From Rhodanobacter sp. OK091 (GTDB lineage Bacteria; Pseudomonadota; Gammaproteobacteria; Xanthomonadales; Rhodanobacteraceae): 64,000 nucleotides of DNA. Where the stretch lies: the NCBI RefSeq assembly GCF_900142825.1, contig NZ_FRCH01000001.1, forward strand, positions 1,426,001 through 1,490,000, in the 5' to 3' direction. A model generated the notes under the pieces. The model ran no database searches and was not told the DNA's origin. It saw only the letters and a program-made list of their open reading frames with translations. Numbering within the stretch: the first letter of the stretch is position 1; each line of letters starts with the position of its first letter. The position numbers were made by a program, and so were the translations under genes. This document shows positions 54,395-64,000 of this stretch, piece after piece.

Positions 54395-55233
54395 GCAGCG
54401 CCCGCGTGACTGCGCAGATGTTGCGCGACCCGCAACTGGAATAGCAGCTTGGTGATCAGCAGTTTTTCCTCGACCGGCTTCTCGACCAGATCGTTCGCGC
54501 CCGCACGAATCAGCGCGGCCTGATTGGCGGGATTCTCGTCGCCGGTCATCACCAGCACTGGCAGCCGGCCCTTGCCATAACCGAACTCGCCACGGATGTG
54601 CTTGAGCAGATCGCCACCGGTCAACTCGCCCTTCAGACTGACATCGGTCAACACCACGTCGGCACCGACCCAACCCAGTGCACGATCGGTTTCCAGCATG
54701 GCCAGCGCATCCTCCACGCTGACCACGTGCCGCACCGTAAGGCCGATCTTCTCCAACATGCGCCGGGTCGCCAGAGCCACCACGCGGCTGTCCTCGACGT
54801 AGAGCACCGTGCCCTTCGCTGCCGTTTGCGGGCTCACGTAGCCGCGGATGAATTCAGCCAGCGCCTGAAACCCCAGCGCCTTGTCGAAATAGTCGGTGAC
54901 ATGCTCGCCCAGCGATCGTCGATGCAGGCGATCCTCGACATCGCCGGACACCACCACGATAGGCACATAGATCTGCGGCGCCGACTCGCGCACGAAGCGC
55001 GCCAGTTCCAGCCCGTCCATGTCGGGCAGGCGCAGCGCGATCGTGATGAAGTCGAACACGCCCTCGCCGAGCACCTGCTGCGCATCGGCACCGCTGCCGC
55101 AGCCGATCACTTCGACACCGGGCAGTTCGGCCTGCAGCACACGGGTGATCAACTGGCGCACCACTCGCGAGCCGTCGACCACCAGCACACGCGGTGCCTC
55201 GGTGAGCAGACGACTGCTGATATTCGTACTCAT
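54391..55233 (-). CDS. Dual-receiver response regulator; first receiver lacks the phospho-Asp
   Basis: 280 residues with two receiver domains and no output domain. The first (about 14-130) has [12 protein letters not shown] but Ala66 where the phospho-acceptor aspartate should be ([13 protein letters not shown]), although the lysine in YFDKAL remains, so it is a pseudo-receiver. The second (about 142-270) is intact: LYVEDSRVV, Asp197 in VVLTDVSL, Thr in VMTGDEN and Lys in VEKPVEE. It probably relays or senses phosphorylation through protein contacts. ATGA overlap couples it to ung. Confidence 0.85.
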   Translation of the reverse strand: MSTNISSRLLTEAPRVLVVDGSRVVRQLITRVLQAELPGVEVIGCGSGADAQQVLGEGVFDFITIALRLPDMDGLELARFVRESAPQIYVPIVVVSGDVEDRLHRRSLGEHVTDYFDKALGFQALAEFIRGYVSPQTAAKGTVLYVEDSRVVALATRRMLEKIGLTVRHVVSVEDALAMLETDRALGWVGADVVLTDVSLKGELTGGDLLKHIRGEFGYGKGRLPVLVMTGDENPANQAALIRAGANDLVEKPVEEKLLITKLLFQLRVAQHLRSHAGAA

Positions 55234-55372
55234 TCCTTAACTCATCCACCTGACCCGCGGCGATCCTTGCCGATGAACCCGCGACCGCACCCCCTGCGCC
55301 CGCTTCCATTACAGATAGTGCACTGAGCGCCGCGTCAATGGCTGCGATTCGCATCACCTTAGGCAGAACCGG

Positions 55373-56368
55373 TTAGCCCAATTTGCGCAATTGCCAAGCA
55401 CTGACCAGCCGCGCGCCCAGCCAGCCCAGTGCCGCCGCAGCCAGCGGCACCGCCAGCAGCAGCCACAGCGGCAAGCCGCCAACCTGCAGCTTGCCATCGT
55501 AAGCGCGGCTCAACTGCGCCACCGGCCCCGCCAGCGTGAACTCGATCAGCAGCGCCAGCAACGCAGCGAGGATGCCGCTGAACAGGCCATACCAGATTCC
55601 CGCATACAGATATGGCCGGCGCACGAACGCATTGCTGGCGCCCACCAGCAGCAACACACCGATTTCCTCGCTGCGGCTGGCGATATCCACTCGCACCGTG
55701 TTGCCGACCACCAGCAACGCGGCCAACGCCAGCAACGAAGCCAGCACCAGCACGACACGATTGCCGACACCGAGCAGCGCGTCCAGCCGCTGGCGCCAGC
55801 TGCCGCTGTCCTGCACCAGCTCGACGCTGTGCATCGTGCGTACATCGGCCACCAGCTGTTCGAGCGCGCCGGCACTTGTCCCGGCGCGCGGCTGCAGTTG
55901 CAGCACGTAAGGCAGCGGGTTGTCGTCCAGCGACTGCACCGCCCCGGAGAAGCCCTGCATTTTCGCCAGTTCATCCATGCCTTGCTGCGGAGTCTTCACG
56001 ACCACCGCAGCCACCTCGGGGCGGTCACCCAGTTGGCTGGCCAGCATCTGCGCTTGCTGGGCGGTCTGCCCGGGCTGCATGAAAACGCTGATCGCCTGGC
56101 TCTGGCCCAGCGCATCGCCGAGCTTCTGCACATTGCCCAGCAGCAGATAGAACGCCAGCGGCAAGGCCAGTGCCAGACCCATCACGGCGATGGTGAGCAG
56201 GCTGCCGAGCGGGCGCGAAGCGAGCCGGCGCAAGCTGGCCGCCGCGCTCCAACCGTGATGTTCCCGCCAGTTGCCGAGACGGCGGCCGCGGGTGTGTTCG
56301 TTGCGCGGCGACGCGTCGGGCGTGGCTGCGCGGGCGGTCGCGTGGACGCCTTCGGACGACGTATTCAC
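55373..56368 (-). CDS. ftsX: Cell-division permease FtsX
   Basis: 331-residue ABC-type membrane protein of the divisome that regulates amidase activators such as EnvC. A basic cytoplasmic N terminus of about 55 residues, a first membrane helix (LLTIAVMGLALALPLAFYLLLG), the large periplasmic loop that contacts EnvC, then three helices (VVLVLASLLALAALLVVGNTV, LYAGIWYGLFSGILAALLALLIEF, LWLLLAVPLAAAALGWLG). The cytoplasmic loop EEIGVLLLVGASNAFVRRPYLYAG is the FtsX coupling element. Its start overlaps the ftsE stop by four bases. Confidence 0.94.
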   Translation of the reverse strand: MNTSSEGVHATARAATPDASPRNEHTRGRRLGNWREHHGWSAAASLRRLASRPLGSLLTIAVMGLALALPLAFYLLLGNVQKLGDALGQSQAISVFMQPGQTAQQAQMLASQLGDRPEVAAVVVKTPQQGMDELAKMQGFSGAVQSLDDNPLPYVLQLQPRAGTSAGALEQLVADVRTMHSVELVQDSGSWRQRLDALLGVGNRVVLVLASLLALAALLVVGNTVRVDIASRSEEIGVLLLVGASNAFVRRPYLYAGIWYGLFSGILAALLALLIEFTLAGPVAQLSRAYDGKLQVGGLPLWLLLAVPLAAAALGWLGARLVSAWQLRKLG

Positions 56369-57042
56369 AGCACCTCCTGCGCTGCCAGATCGGCGACCAG
56401 CCGGCCATGGTCGAGCACGATCACGCGCTTCTTCATGCGCTTGATCAGTGGCAGGTCGTGACTGGCGATCAGCACGGTGGTGCCGACCTGCTGAAATTCG
56501 CCGAACAAGCCCATGATCTCCACGGCCAGTTGCGGGTCGAGGTTGCCGGTCGGCTCGTCGGCGATCAGCAGGGTCGGCCGCGCCACGATCGCGCGGGCGA
56601 TGCCGACCCGCTGCTGCTCGCCGGTGGACAGGGTCGCCGGCAGCTGACGCTCATAGGCGAGCAGGCCGACCTTTTCCAACGCCGCCCGTACTCGTCTGGC
56701 GCGCTCGGGTTTGGCGATACCGCCGATTACCAGTGGCAATTCGACATTCGCGAACACCGTGCGCTCCATCAGCAGGCGGTGATCCTGGAACACCATGCCG
56801 AGCTGCCGCCGCCACTTCGGAATGCCGCTGCGACGGATCTTCGCCAGACTCTTGCCATCCATGCTGATGGTGCCGTGCGAGGGCCGCTCGATCAGGCCCA
56901 GCAACTTGAGCAAGGTGCTCTTGCCGGCGCCGGAATGACCGGTGACGAAGGCCATCTCGCCGGTCGGCACCTCGAACGAAAGCTGTGAGAGCGCCTCATG
57001 GCCGCCCTCATAGCGCTTGCTGACTTGATCAAAATGGATCAC
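56365..57042 (-). CDS. ftsE: Cell-division ATP-binding protein FtsE
   Basis: 225-residue ABC ATPase partner of FtsX. Walker A GHSGAGKST, Q-loop VFQDHRLL, signature LSTGEQQRVGIARAI, Walker B LLIADEPTGNLD and the H-loop in ASHDLPLI. The start is a GTG at 57042 (VIHFDQVSKRYEGG), the family N terminus, with GGGGA upstream. It opens the ftsEX operon. Confidence 0.95.
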   Translation of the reverse strand: MIHFDQVSKRYEGGHEALSQLSFEVPTGEMAFVTGHSGAGKSTLLKLLGLIERPSHGTISMDGKSLAKIRRSGIPKWRRQLGMVFQDHRLLMERTVFANVELPLVIGGIAKPERARRVRAALEKVGLLAYERQLPATLSTGEQQRVGIARAIVARPTLLIADEPTGNLDPQLAVEIMGLFGEFQQVGTTVLIASHDLPLIKRMKKRVIVLDHGRLVADLAAQEVL

Positions 57043-57130
57043 CGAGTATCCCCGAGCCTGCGTGCCGTCGTACCAGCGCCAAGGATAAGGGAAGCCGGCG
57101 TCAAGATGCGGACTTCGTGAGCCGATCGAT

Positions 57131-57193
57131 CGCGCCGATTCAGCACGTGCGGATTCGGCGCGTTGAGAAAGTGCAAGGTCGCACTTTCTCAAC
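57131..57193. terminator. Two adjoining hairpins between the rhlB-like gene and ftsE
   Basis: GTTGAGAAAGTGC and GCACTTTCTCAAC form a 13-base perfect stem with a 6-base loop (57162-57193), seven bases from the helicase stop. Next to it CGCGCCGA/TCGGCGCG (57131-57138 with 57155-57162) makes a second stem. No T-run follows in the sense of the upstream gene. Confidence 0.55.
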
Positions 57194-57199
57194 CCAAGG

Positions 57200-58936
57200 C
57201 TACCGCCCGGTGAACAGCCGGGTCAGCCGACGGAACAAGCCGGGCTTCTTCGCGTGGGCATGTTCGCCGGTCTTGCCGGAAGTCACCGCGACCTGCCGCG
57301 ACGGCCGGTTGTGGGTGCTGCCGGTGGACTCGGTCGCGTTGCGCTCACGCGGCGGGCGACGCTCGCCACGCGGTGCGCGGTTGCCTTCGGCCACCGCGGG
57401 AACATGGCCATTCGTCTCGATACCATCGGTCGGCGCGCCTTCGCGACGGCGGTTGCGGCCGCCGCGACGCCGGCGCGGCTTGCGCACGCCTTCGGCGGCG
57501 ACACCGCCATCGGCCGTCGGCGCTTCGGTCCGCTGTACCGGCACGGCCACCGGCTGCTCCGTCTCGGAGACCGGCACAGCCGGTTTGCGCTCGCGCGGCG
57601 GACGCGGGCCGCTGCGCGAGGCGCCACTGCGCTCGCCACCGCGGCTGGAACCGCCCGAACGACGCGGTGCCTCGCCCGGACGCGGCGCGACCACATCGCC
57701 AAAAGCGGCACTATCGGCAGCGGCGTTCGCGGCGAACTCGGCATCGATCGCATGCGGCTTCGGCATGATCAACAACTCCGGGTCCATCGGCGCCACCGGA
57801 ATGCTCTGGCCGATATAGGTCTCGATTTCCGGCAGCGACATCGCGTACAGGTCGCAGGCGAAGCTGATCGCGTCGCCCTCGGCACCGAGCCGCGCGGTAC
57901 GGCCGATACGGTGCACGTAATCTTCCGCCTCGTGCGGCAGGTCGTAATTGAACACGTGGCTGACCGCGGGAATATGCAGGCCGCGTGCGGCCACGTCGGT
58001 GGCGACCAGGATGTCCAGCTGGCCATCCTGGAAACGCTGCAGCAGCTTTTGCCGCTTCAGCTGCGGCACGTCGCCGGAGATCGCGCCGACGCGGCAACCG
58101 TGGCGCTTGACCCGCTCGGTGATGCGCTCGGCGGCGGCCTTGGTGTTGACGAAGATGATGCTGCGGCTCGGCTTGGTGCGGTCGAGCAGGTTCAACAGCA
58201 GCGGCATCTTCTCTTCCTTGGCGGGGAAGTAGACCAGCTGGCGCACCTTGTCGGCGGTGACGTTGTCGCTCTCCACCACCAGCTTCTCGGCGTTGTGCAT
58301 GTGCTCGTAGGCGAGCTCCAGCACGCGGTGGCTCAGCGTGGCGGAGAACAGCAGCACCTGGCGCTGCTCGCGTGGCGGCAGGCGACGGAAGATGAAGCGC
58401 ACGTCCTTGATGAAGCCGAGATCGAACATGCGATCGGCTTCGTCGATCACCATCACCTCGACGCTGTTGAGGCTGAAAACCCCTTGCTTGTGATAGTCGA
58501 GCATGCGGCCGGGGGTGGCGATGATGATGTCGCAGCCGTCTTTCAATTGCTGGCGCTGCTTGTCGTAATCGACGCCGCCGTAGATCAGCGCGCTGCGCAG
58601 GCCGGTGTGGCGGCCGATCGCCTTGGCGTCCTTCTCGATCTGGATCGCCAGCTCGCGGGTCGGCGCGATGATCAGCGCCCGCGGGTCGCTGTCCTTGCGG
58701 TCGGCCACGGCCGGCGTGGTCAGCAGGCGATTCATCAGCGCGACCAGGAACGCACAGGTCTTGCCGGTGCCGGTCTGCGCCTGGCCAGCGACGTCGCGCC
58801 CGGCCAGCGCCAGCGGCAAGGTCATTTCCTGGATCGGCGTGCAGCGGGTGAAGCCGCTGTCGTCCAGACCCTGCTGCAGCAGCGGATGAAGATCGAAATT
58901 GGTGAAGAAGGTATCGGTGAGTACGGTTTGTGACAT
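57200..58936 (-). CDS. rhlB: DEAD-box RNA helicase, RhlB type
   Basis: 578-residue RNA helicase. The core (1-400) shows the Q motif [14 protein letters not shown], Walker [15 protein letters not shown], the DEAD box ([13 protein letters not shown]), SAT ([10 protein letters not shown]), and motif [10 protein letters not shown]. RhlB is the degradosome helicase and lies next to trxA and rho in many gammaproteobacteria, as here. The tail (about 430-578) is disordered, Arg/Gly/Pro-rich ([33 protein letters not shown]) and longer than in E. coli RhlB, probably for RNA or RNase E contact. The ATG at 58936 is chosen by homology; its ribosome site is weak. Confidence 0.92.
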   Translation of the reverse strand: MSQTVLTDTFFTNFDLHPLLQQGLDDSGFTRCTPIQEMTLPLALAGRDVAGQAQTGTGKTCAFLVALMNRLLTTPAVADRKDSDPRALIIAPTRELAIQIEKDAKAIGRHTGLRSALIYGGVDYDKQRQQLKDGCDIIIATPGRMLDYHKQGVFSLNSVEVMVIDEADRMFDLGFIKDVRFIFRRLPPREQRQVLLFSATLSHRVLELAYEHMHNAEKLVVESDNVTADKVRQLVYFPAKEEKMPLLLNLLDRTKPSRSIIFVNTKAAAERITERVKRHGCRVGAISGDVPQLKRQKLLQRFQDGQLDILVATDVAARGLHIPAVSHVFNYDLPHEAEDYVHRIGRTARLGAEGDAISFACDLYAMSLPEIETYIGQSIPVAPMDPELLIMPKPHAIDAEFAANAAADSAAFGDVVAPRPGEAPRRSGGSSRGGERSGASRSGPRPPRERKPAVPVSETEQPVAVPVQRTEAPTADGGVAAEGVRKPRRRRGGRNRRREGAPTDGIETNGHVPAVAEGNRAPRGERRPPRERNATESTGSTHNRPSRQVAVTSGKTGEHAHAKKPGLFRRLTRLFTGR

Positions 58937-59337
58937 ATGCGGATGGTTGACCTTGCCTGACGGCGGCGTGATGCGCTGCACCCGCTTCAGACGCCGAAGG
59001 TCGGCGGAGGGCGGTGCAGGACGGGTGCGCGATGCGCAGCGAAGCAGCTCAATGTCAGGGTCAACAAGGTCGCGCCGCGGCTGGCGACGCCGTATTTGCC
59101 GGCGGTCTGACGGGCAGCTGTGCAAGCCGCCCTTGAATCGTGCCCGGAGTTGCGCTGGAATGAAGACCTGCCACTCATGGCACCTCTCGTTCCTGCCCAA
59201 CCCGCGCTTCGTGGGCTCCTGAGTGTAACTGATGACGGCCTCTGGAGTCTGCCATGCTCCAAAGTCGCTATCTCCTTGTTTTCCCGAGTTTGCCACCCCA
59301 TTGTCTTGCACCTTGACCCCAGCCACGGAGATCCCCG
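58937..59337. promoter_or_regulatory. Divergent intergenic region rhlB-trxA
   Basis: 401 bases without a convincing gene. Short open frames lack ribosome sites and family features. It should hold the promoters of both genes, and the helicase leader is long. TTGTTT-N17-CATTGT near 59276-59305 is a weak candidate for trxA. I see no strong hairpin. Confidence 0.4.
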
Positions 59338-59664
59338 GTGAGCGACCTGATTACCCATGTGAATGACGACGCCTTCGACGAGCAGGTGCTCAAATCCGAA
59401 ACCCCGGTGCTGCTGGATTTCTGGGCGGAATGGTGCGGCCCGTGCAAGGCCATCGCGCCGATGCTCGATGAGCTGGCCCTGCAGTACGAAGGCAAGCTGC
59501 GCATCGTCAAGGTCAATATCGACCAGAACCAGCAGACCCCGCGAGCCTATGGCGTGCGCGGCATCCCGACCCTGATGGTGTTCAAGAACGGCAAGGTCGA
59601 GGCGACCCAGATCGGCGCCGTCAGCAAGGGGCAGCTGACCCAGATGATCGACAAGGCCATCTGA
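59338..59664 (+). CDS. trxA: Thioredoxin 1
   Basis: 108-residue dithiol-disulfide reductase. Active site WCGPCK, Asp26-type buried aspartate in [10 protein letters not shown], cis-proline loop [11 protein letters not shown]. It starts with GTG, GGAG eight bases upstream. It stands between rhlB and rho, as in E. coli. Confidence 0.97.
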   Translation: MSDLITHVNDDAFDEQVLKSETPVLLDFWAEWCGPCKAIAPMLDELALQYEGKLRIVKVNIDQNQQTPRAYGVRGIPTLMVFKNGKVEATQIGAVSKGQLTQMIDKAI

Positions 59665-59677
59665 TCCATCGTTGCAA

Positions 59678-59850
59678 ACCCGCTGCGCGGAACCGGCCCG
59701 GATGAGCAAGGCCGATTCACGAGGCTTTACGCCGATGCGCAGCGGGTGCTAGATTCAGCGCGTCCGTCGGGACAGTCCTGTCCCCTTGCGCCCTCCGCGC
59801 GACGCACACCCTCCCTCCTGTAATTCAACGGCGCCCCGCGAGGATAGCCC
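59678..59850 (+). promoter_or_regulatory. rho promoter and leader with inverted repeats and C-rich tract
   Basis: TTTACG (59726-59731), an 18-base spacer and TAGATT (59750-59755) form a possible promoter. ACCCGCTGCGC (59678-59688) and GCGCAGCGGGT (59737-59747) pair across 48 bases and overlap it. GGGACAG-tc-CTGTCCC lies at 59769-59784, followed by a C-rich, G-poor stretch to about 59825 that could act as a rut site for Rho autoregulation. Confidence 0.45.
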
Positions 59851-61749
59851 GTGTCCGATACCGATAACAAAATCCCAACCGACGCCAAGAGCGCCGATAC
59901 CATGCCTGCAGCCGAAGGCAAGCCCGAGCCGCGCGCCCGCGCGCCGCGCCGCACGGCGGCAGCGATCGCTGCGGCGAATGCCGAGAAAGCGGCGGCTGCC
60001 GACCGGCCAGCTCCTGCTGCGACTCCCGTGCCGGCTCCCGTTCCGCCGCCGGAGCGGCCGGCAGCTCCCACACCCTCGCCTTCCGCCCCACCGGCTGCGG
60101 CGCCGATGACGCCAGCGTCCTACGGGGAGACGCCACCGCAGCGCGCAGCGCAGGAACTGCGTGAGTCCAGCCCGCAAGGCCAAGAGCAGGCGCAAGGCCA
60201 GAATCAAGGCCAAGGCCAGAACCAGGGTCAGAATCCTAACCAGGCTCAAGCTCAGGGCCAAAACCAGGGCCAGAACCCGAACCAGGGTCAGAATCAGGGC
60301 CAGAACAACCCCAACAGCGGCGGTCGCGAAGCCCGCGAAGGCCGCGGCCGGCGCCGGCGCAACGAGCGTGGCGGCGGCAATCCGCAGCAACAGCAACCGC
60401 GTCCGCAGGGCGGCGGCCATCCGCGGCCCAACCCGAACGGCTTGCCGGTCGATGACGACAACGCCGATCCCGGCAGCAACGACCGGGTGATCAACCTCAC
60501 CGAGCTGAAGCGCAAGAACGCGATCCAGCTGCTGGAGTTCGCCGAATCGCTGGGCGTGCATGAAGGCGTCGCCCGCGCGCGCAAGCAGGACGTGATCTTC
60601 AATGTGCTCAAGGCGCACGCCCGTTCCGGCGGCGGCATCTGGGCCGAAGGCGTGCTGGAAATCCTGCAGGACGGCTTCGGCTTCCTGCGTTCGGCCGACG
60701 AGTCGTACTTGGCCGGCCCGGACGACATCTACGTGTCGCCCAGCCAGATCCGCCGCTTCAACCTGCGCACCGGCGATTACATCACCGGCCGCGTACGCCA
60801 CCCGAAGGAAGGCGAGCGCTACTTCGCGATGCTGCGCGTCGACGACATCAACGGCGATCCGCCGGAAGCGTCGAAGAACAAGATGCTGTTCGAGAACCTC
60901 ACCCCGCTGTTCCCGCGCAAGGCGTTCAAGCTGGAGCGCGGCAACGGTTCGAGCGAGGACATCACCGGCCGCATCCTGGACCTGATCGCACCGATCGGCA
61001 AAGGCCAGCGCGGCCTGATCGTCTCGCAGCCGAAATCCGGCAAGACGATGATGCTGCAGAACGTCGCCCAGGCGATCACCTACAACCACCCCGAAGCGCA
61101 TCTGATCATGCTGTTGATCGACGAGCGCCCGGAAGAAGTGACCGAAATCGCCCGCACCGTGCGCGCCGAGGTGATCTCCTCGACGTTCGACGAGCCGGCC
61201 GTGCGCCACGTGCAGGTCGCCGAGATGGTGATCGAACGCGCCAAGCGCCTGGTCGAACACAAGAAGGACGTGGTGATCCTGCTCGATTCGATCACCCGTC
61301 TCGCCCGCGCCTACAACACGGTGGTGCCGAGCTCCGGCAAGGTGCTCACCGGCGGTGTCGACGCGAACGCGCTGCAGCGTCCGAAGCGGTTCTTCGGAGC
61401 CGCCCGCAACGTCGAGGAAGGCGGCAGCCTCACCATCATCGCCACCGCGCTGACCGAAACCGGCAGCAAGATGGACGAGGTGATCTACGAGGAGTTCAAG
61501 GGCACCGGCAACATGGAAGTGCACCTGAGCCGCCGCATCTCCGAGAAGCGCGTCTACCCGGCGATCGATATCAACCGCTCCGGCACCCGCCGCGAGGATC
61601 TGCTGATCGAGCCGGACATGCTGGCCAAGATCTGGATCCTGCGCAAACTGCTGCACCCGATGGACGAACTCTCCGCGATGGAGTTCATGCTCGACAAGAT
61701 GAAGAACACCAAGTCCAACGACGAGTTCTTCAATTCGATGAAGCGCTGA
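59851..61749 (+). CDS. rho: Transcription termination factor Rho with long low-complexity N-terminal extension
   Basis: 632 residues against about 420 in E. coli. The core from about residue 214 is standard: Rho N domain ([22 protein letters not shown]), the RNA-binding cold-shock fold ([29 protein letters not shown]), Walker [11 protein letters not shown] (Lys398), [13 protein letters not shown], and Q/R-loop region [30 protein letters not shown]. In front are an Ala/Pro-rich part (30-90), a Gln/Asn/Gly-rich repeat (109-152) and an Arg/Gly block ([13 protein letters not shown]). GTG start with GAGG seven bases upstream. An intrinsic terminator follows. Confidence 0.96.
   Translation: MSDTDNKIPTDAKSADTMPAAEGKPEPRARAPRRTAAAIAAANAEKAAAADRPAPAATPVPAPVPPPERPAAPTPSPSAPPAAAPMTPASYGETPPQRAAQELRESSPQGQEQAQGQNQGQGQNQGQNPNQAQAQGQNQGQNPNQGQNQGQNNPNSGGREAREGRGRRRRNERGGGNPQQQQPRPQGGGHPRPNPNGLPVDDDNADPGSNDRVINLTELKRKNAIQLLEFAESLGVHEGVARARKQDVIFNVLKAHARSGGGIWAEGVLEILQDGFGFLRSADESYLAGPDDIYVSPSQIRRFNLRTGDYITGRVRHPKEGERYFAMLRVDDINGDPPEASKNKMLFENLTPLFPRKAFKLERGNGSSEDITGRILDLIAPIGKGQRGLIVSQPKSGKTMMLQNVAQAITYNHPEAHLIMLLIDERPEEVTEIARTVRAEVISSTFDEPAVRHVQVAEMVIERAKRLVEHKKDVVILLDSITRLARAYNTVVPSSGKVLTGGVDANALQRPKRFFGAARNVEEGGSLTIIATALTETGSKMDEVIYEEFKGTGNMEVHLSRRISEKRVYPAIDINRSGTRREDLLIEPDMLAKIWILRKLLHPMDELSAMEFMLDKMKNTKSNDEFFNSMKR
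60175..60306 (+). repeat. Degenerate CAG-GGC/CAG-AAC repeat in rho
   Basis: A run of codons for Gln-Gly, Gln-Asn and Asn-Pro-Asn-Gln units (residues 109-152 of Rho), made of near-identical CAGGGCCAGAAC modules. Confidence 0.85.
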
Positions 61750-61770
61750 TCGGGCTGCTGATTTGCGTCG

Positions 61771-61798
61771 AAACGGGGCCTGCGGGCCCCGTTTTATT
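61771..61798 (+). terminator. Rho-independent terminator after rho
   Basis: AAACGGGGCC-tgcg-GGCCCCGTTT, a 10-base perfect stem with a 4-base loop, followed by TATT; 22 bases after the stop. Confidence 0.9.
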
Positions 61799-61906
61799 GT
61801 CCGGCGGGCGAATCTGCACCACGACGTACAATTATTTGCCGCCTCCCCCTTTTCGTTGTCACGCAACACCCCCATAGTGACTCGCTCACCCAGCGAGGCT
61901 TTGCCC

Positions 61907-63274
61907 GTGTCCATACCCAGTGCCGTCAAGAGCACCCCGATCCAGGGCCGCCAGCAACTGACCGATTACCTCGCCGCCGGGGAAAAGCCCCGCGAAGCGT
62001 GGCGCATCGGCACCGAGCACGAAAAATTCGGTTTCCTCACCGACAGCCTCCGCCCCCCGACTTTCGAGGGCGATCGCGGCATCAAGCTGCTACTGGAAAC
62101 CATCGCCACCCGCTACGGCTGGGACGTGGCCCGCGAAGGCGAGAACCCGGTAGCGCTGTCGCGCGACAAGGCCTCGATCACATTGGAACCGGCCGGCCAG
62201 CTGGAATTGTCCGGTGCGCCACTGGAGACTATCCATCAGACCTGCTGCGAGGTGAACTCGCACCTTGAGGAAGTGCGCTCGATCGCCGACGGCATGGGGC
62301 TCGGTTTCCTGGGCATGGGCTTCCAGCCGAAGTGGCGCCGCGACGAGATGCCGTGGATGCCGAAAGGCCGTTACAAGATCATGCGCGAGTACATGCCCAA
62401 GGTCGGTTCGCTCGGGCTGGACATGATGACGCGTACCTGCACCGTGCAGGTGAATCTGGATTTTTCCAGCGAAGCGGACATGATCAAGAAGTTTCGCGTG
62501 AGCCTGGCGCTGCAGCCGATCGCCACCGCGCTGTTCGCCGACTCGCCGTTCACGGAAGGACGTCCAAACGGCTATCTGTCGTATCGCTCGCACATCTGGA
62601 CCGATACCGACCCGCACCGGACGGGGATGCTCGACTTCGTGTTCGCCGACGGCTTCGGCTACGAGCGTTACGTCGACTACATCCTCGACGTGCCGATGTA
62701 CTTCAGCTTCCAGGACGGCAACTACATCGACCTGGCCGGACAGGACTTCAAGAAGTTCATGGCCGGCGAACTGCCTACATTGCCCGGCACACGCGCCAGC
62801 ATGAAGGACTTCGCCGACCACCTCACCACCGCCTTCCCCGAGGTACGGCTGAAACAATACCTGGAGATGCGCGGCGCCGACGGTGGTCCGTGGAACCGTC
62901 TATGCGCATTGCCCGCGTTCTGGGTTGGCCTGCTGTACGACGACGAGGCATTGAATGCCGCGTGGGATCTGGTCAAGGACTTCAGCCGCGAGGAACGCCA
63001 TGCGTTGCGCGACGGCGTGCCGAAGCATGCGTTGAAACTGCTGTTCCGCGGCGGCAGCGTGCGCGACCTCGCCGAGGAAGCGCTGAAGATCGCCGGCCAC
63101 GGCCTGCGGCGGCGCGCGCGCCTCAACAAGAACGGCGCCGACGAAAGCATCTTCCTCGAACCCATGATCGAGATCGTGCAAGCGAATCAGACTCCGGCCG
63201 AACGCAAGCTGGAGCTGTTCCATGGCGCCTGGAACGGCAGCGTCGATCCAGTGTTCCGCGAATTCGCCTACTGA
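61907..63274 (+). CDS. gshA: Glutamate-cysteine ligase, plant/proteobacterial type
   Basis: 455-residue ATP-dependent ligase, first step of glutathione synthesis. The N-terminal [57 protein letters not shown] and the cysteine-pair region match the type found in plants, alphaproteobacteria and Xanthomonadales, not E. coli GshA. Start at GTG 61907 ([11 protein letters not shown]) with GAGG eight bases upstream; longer open sequence runs into the rho terminator. A TACAAT -10-like element lies at 61827-61832. Confidence 0.94.
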   Translation: MSIPSAVKSTPIQGRQQLTDYLAAGEKPREAWRIGTEHEKFGFLTDSLRPPTFEGDRGIKLLLETIATRYGWDVAREGENPVALSRDKASITLEPAGQLELSGAPLETIHQTCCEVNSHLEEVRSIADGMGLGFLGMGFQPKWRRDEMPWMPKGRYKIMREYMPKVGSLGLDMMTRTCTVQVNLDFSSEADMIKKFRVSLALQPIATALFADSPFTEGRPNGYLSYRSHIWTDTDPHRTGMLDFVFADGFGYERYVDYILDVPMYFSFQDGNYIDLAGQDFKKFMAGELPTLPGTRASMKDFADHLTTAFPEVRLKQYLEMRGADGGPWNRLCALPAFWVGLLYDDEALNAAWDLVKDFSREERHALRDGVPKHALKLLFRGGSVRDLAEEALKIAGHGLRRRARLNKNGADESIFLEPMIEIVQANQTPAERKLELFHGAWNGSVDPVFREFAY

Positions 63275-63335
63275 CAGCGCCGCAACGCCAACGGTGCACA
63301 GAACGTGGCAGCGACATCCTCACCGAGAACCTCCC

Positions 63336-63716
63336 ATGCCCCTAGTCCGCATCACCCTTCGCCGCGGCAAGTCGTCCGCCCATCTCGCAGCGTTGCGCAA
63401 CGGCGTCTACCAAGCCATGCGCGAGACCTTCAACGTGCCCGAGAATGATCGCTTCATCCTGATCAGTCAGCACGACGCCGATGAATTCGACTACGACCCC
63501 GGCTACCTCGGCATCGCCCGCAGCGACGACCTGGTGATCGTGCAGATCACCTGCAACACCGGCCGCACGGTGGAAATGAAGCAGGCGCTGTACCGCGGCA
63601 TCGCGGACAACCTGGCCGCCGATCCCGGCCTGCGCCCCGAAGACGTGTTCATCAACCTAGTCGAGACATCGAAGGAGAACTGGTCATTCGGCAACGGCAT
63701 CGCTCAGTACGCGTGA
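63336..63716 (+). CDS. Tautomerase family protein (Tautomerase_2)
   Basis: 126-residue 4-oxalocrotonate tautomerase-like protein of the longer type. Pro2 (MPLVRITLRRGKS), which becomes the catalytic N-terminal proline after Met removal, YDPGYLGIARSDDLVIVQIT and the C-terminal EDVFINLVETSKENWSFGNGIAQY are typical. The natural substrate is unknown. The start at 63336 is required for the N-terminal proline; an upstream in-frame ATG lies in gshA. Confidence 0.92.
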   Translation: MPLVRITLRRGKSSAHLAALRNGVYQAMRETFNVPENDRFILISQHDADEFDYDPGYLGIARSDDLVIVQITCNTGRTVEMKQALYRGIADNLAADPGLRPEDVFINLVETSKENWSFGNGIAQYA

Positions 63717-63779
63717 CGTCCGCTCTCATTGCCACCGCATGTCGCTGGGCCGATAACGGACGTTGAAAGCTGGCGGCAT

Positions 63780-64000
<221 letters not shown>

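Noticed and set aside
60175..60306. CRISPR-like array
   Set aside because: The repeats are short, in frame and code for Gln/Asn/Gly; no spacer structure and no cas genes.

Overview
This 64-kb window is a stretch of high-GC gammaproteobacterial chromosome. The gene content (Xanthomonadales-type TonB-dependent receptors, a DUF3667 protein, plant-type GshA, HemB and HemH, TatABC, a TPP-controlled thi operon, rhlB/trxA/rho) and the codon use point to the Xanthomonadales, most likely the Rhodanobacteraceae (Rhodanobacter/Dyella-like). That placement is inferred from gene families, not from a search. Nearly all of it is core chromosome. I see no prophage, insertion sequence, CRISPR array, rRNA or tRNA.

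Layout. 1-7.5 kb: end of a DUF3667 membrane protein, a palindrome-rich intergenic region with consensus DnaA boxes, priA, convergent tatABC, a SYLF lipoprotein-like gene divergent from hemH, and a coupled hydrolase. 7.5-13.7 kb: a TonB-dependent receptor/beta-propeller operon divergent from an OmpR-type two-component system. 13.8-18.8 kb: MFS efflux protein, DUF1993, a small orphan gene with its own regulatory sites, a large FAD oxidoreductase and a FrnE-like DsbA protein. 18.8-31.9 kb: a GAF-GAF-GGDEF-EAL c-di-GMP protein, dinG-hutD, nnrU, a 65-aa membrane protein, a DUF938 methyltransferase with an apparent CTG start, a YchJ protein, secreted-type ligB, a NRDE protein, a tandem methylglyoxal-synthase protein, and a XRE regulator divergent from a methyltransferase. 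31.9-45.4 kb: gltBD, a second TonB receptor, envC, a ctpA-type protease and a type-II NADH dehydrogenase. 45.4-52.8 kb: rpoH with a perfect CIRCE operator, divergent from a TPP riboswitch and the thiC-O-S-G-E-F-D operon. 52.8-57 kb: an orphaned ung 3' end, a GNAT gene, intact ung, a dual-receiver response regulator and ftsEX. 57-64 kb: an RhlB-type helicase divergent from trxA, then rho with a Q/N/G-rich extension, gshA, a tautomerase and the end of hemB.

How the genes connect. FtsEX and EnvC are the two halves of the divisome switch for peptidoglycan amidases. RhlB, trxA and rho reproduce a conserved RNA-metabolism neighbourhood. The thi genes make both halves of thiamine phosphate and are controlled by TPP through a riboswitch whose expression platform hides the thiC ribosome binding site. 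Many gene pairs overlap by four bases (ATGA/GTGA), implying translational coupling.

Most unusual observations. (1) A perfect CIRCE inverted repeat next to a second strong hairpin in the rpoH leader. (2) An apparent insertion of about 0.8 kb into the 3' end of ung, which left the old gene end behind, brought a GNAT gene and restored ung with a different tail between 16-bp direct repeats. (3) A prion-like low-complexity extension on Rho. (4) DnaA boxes and stacked palindromes ahead of priA. (5) A tandem-domain methylglyoxal synthase.
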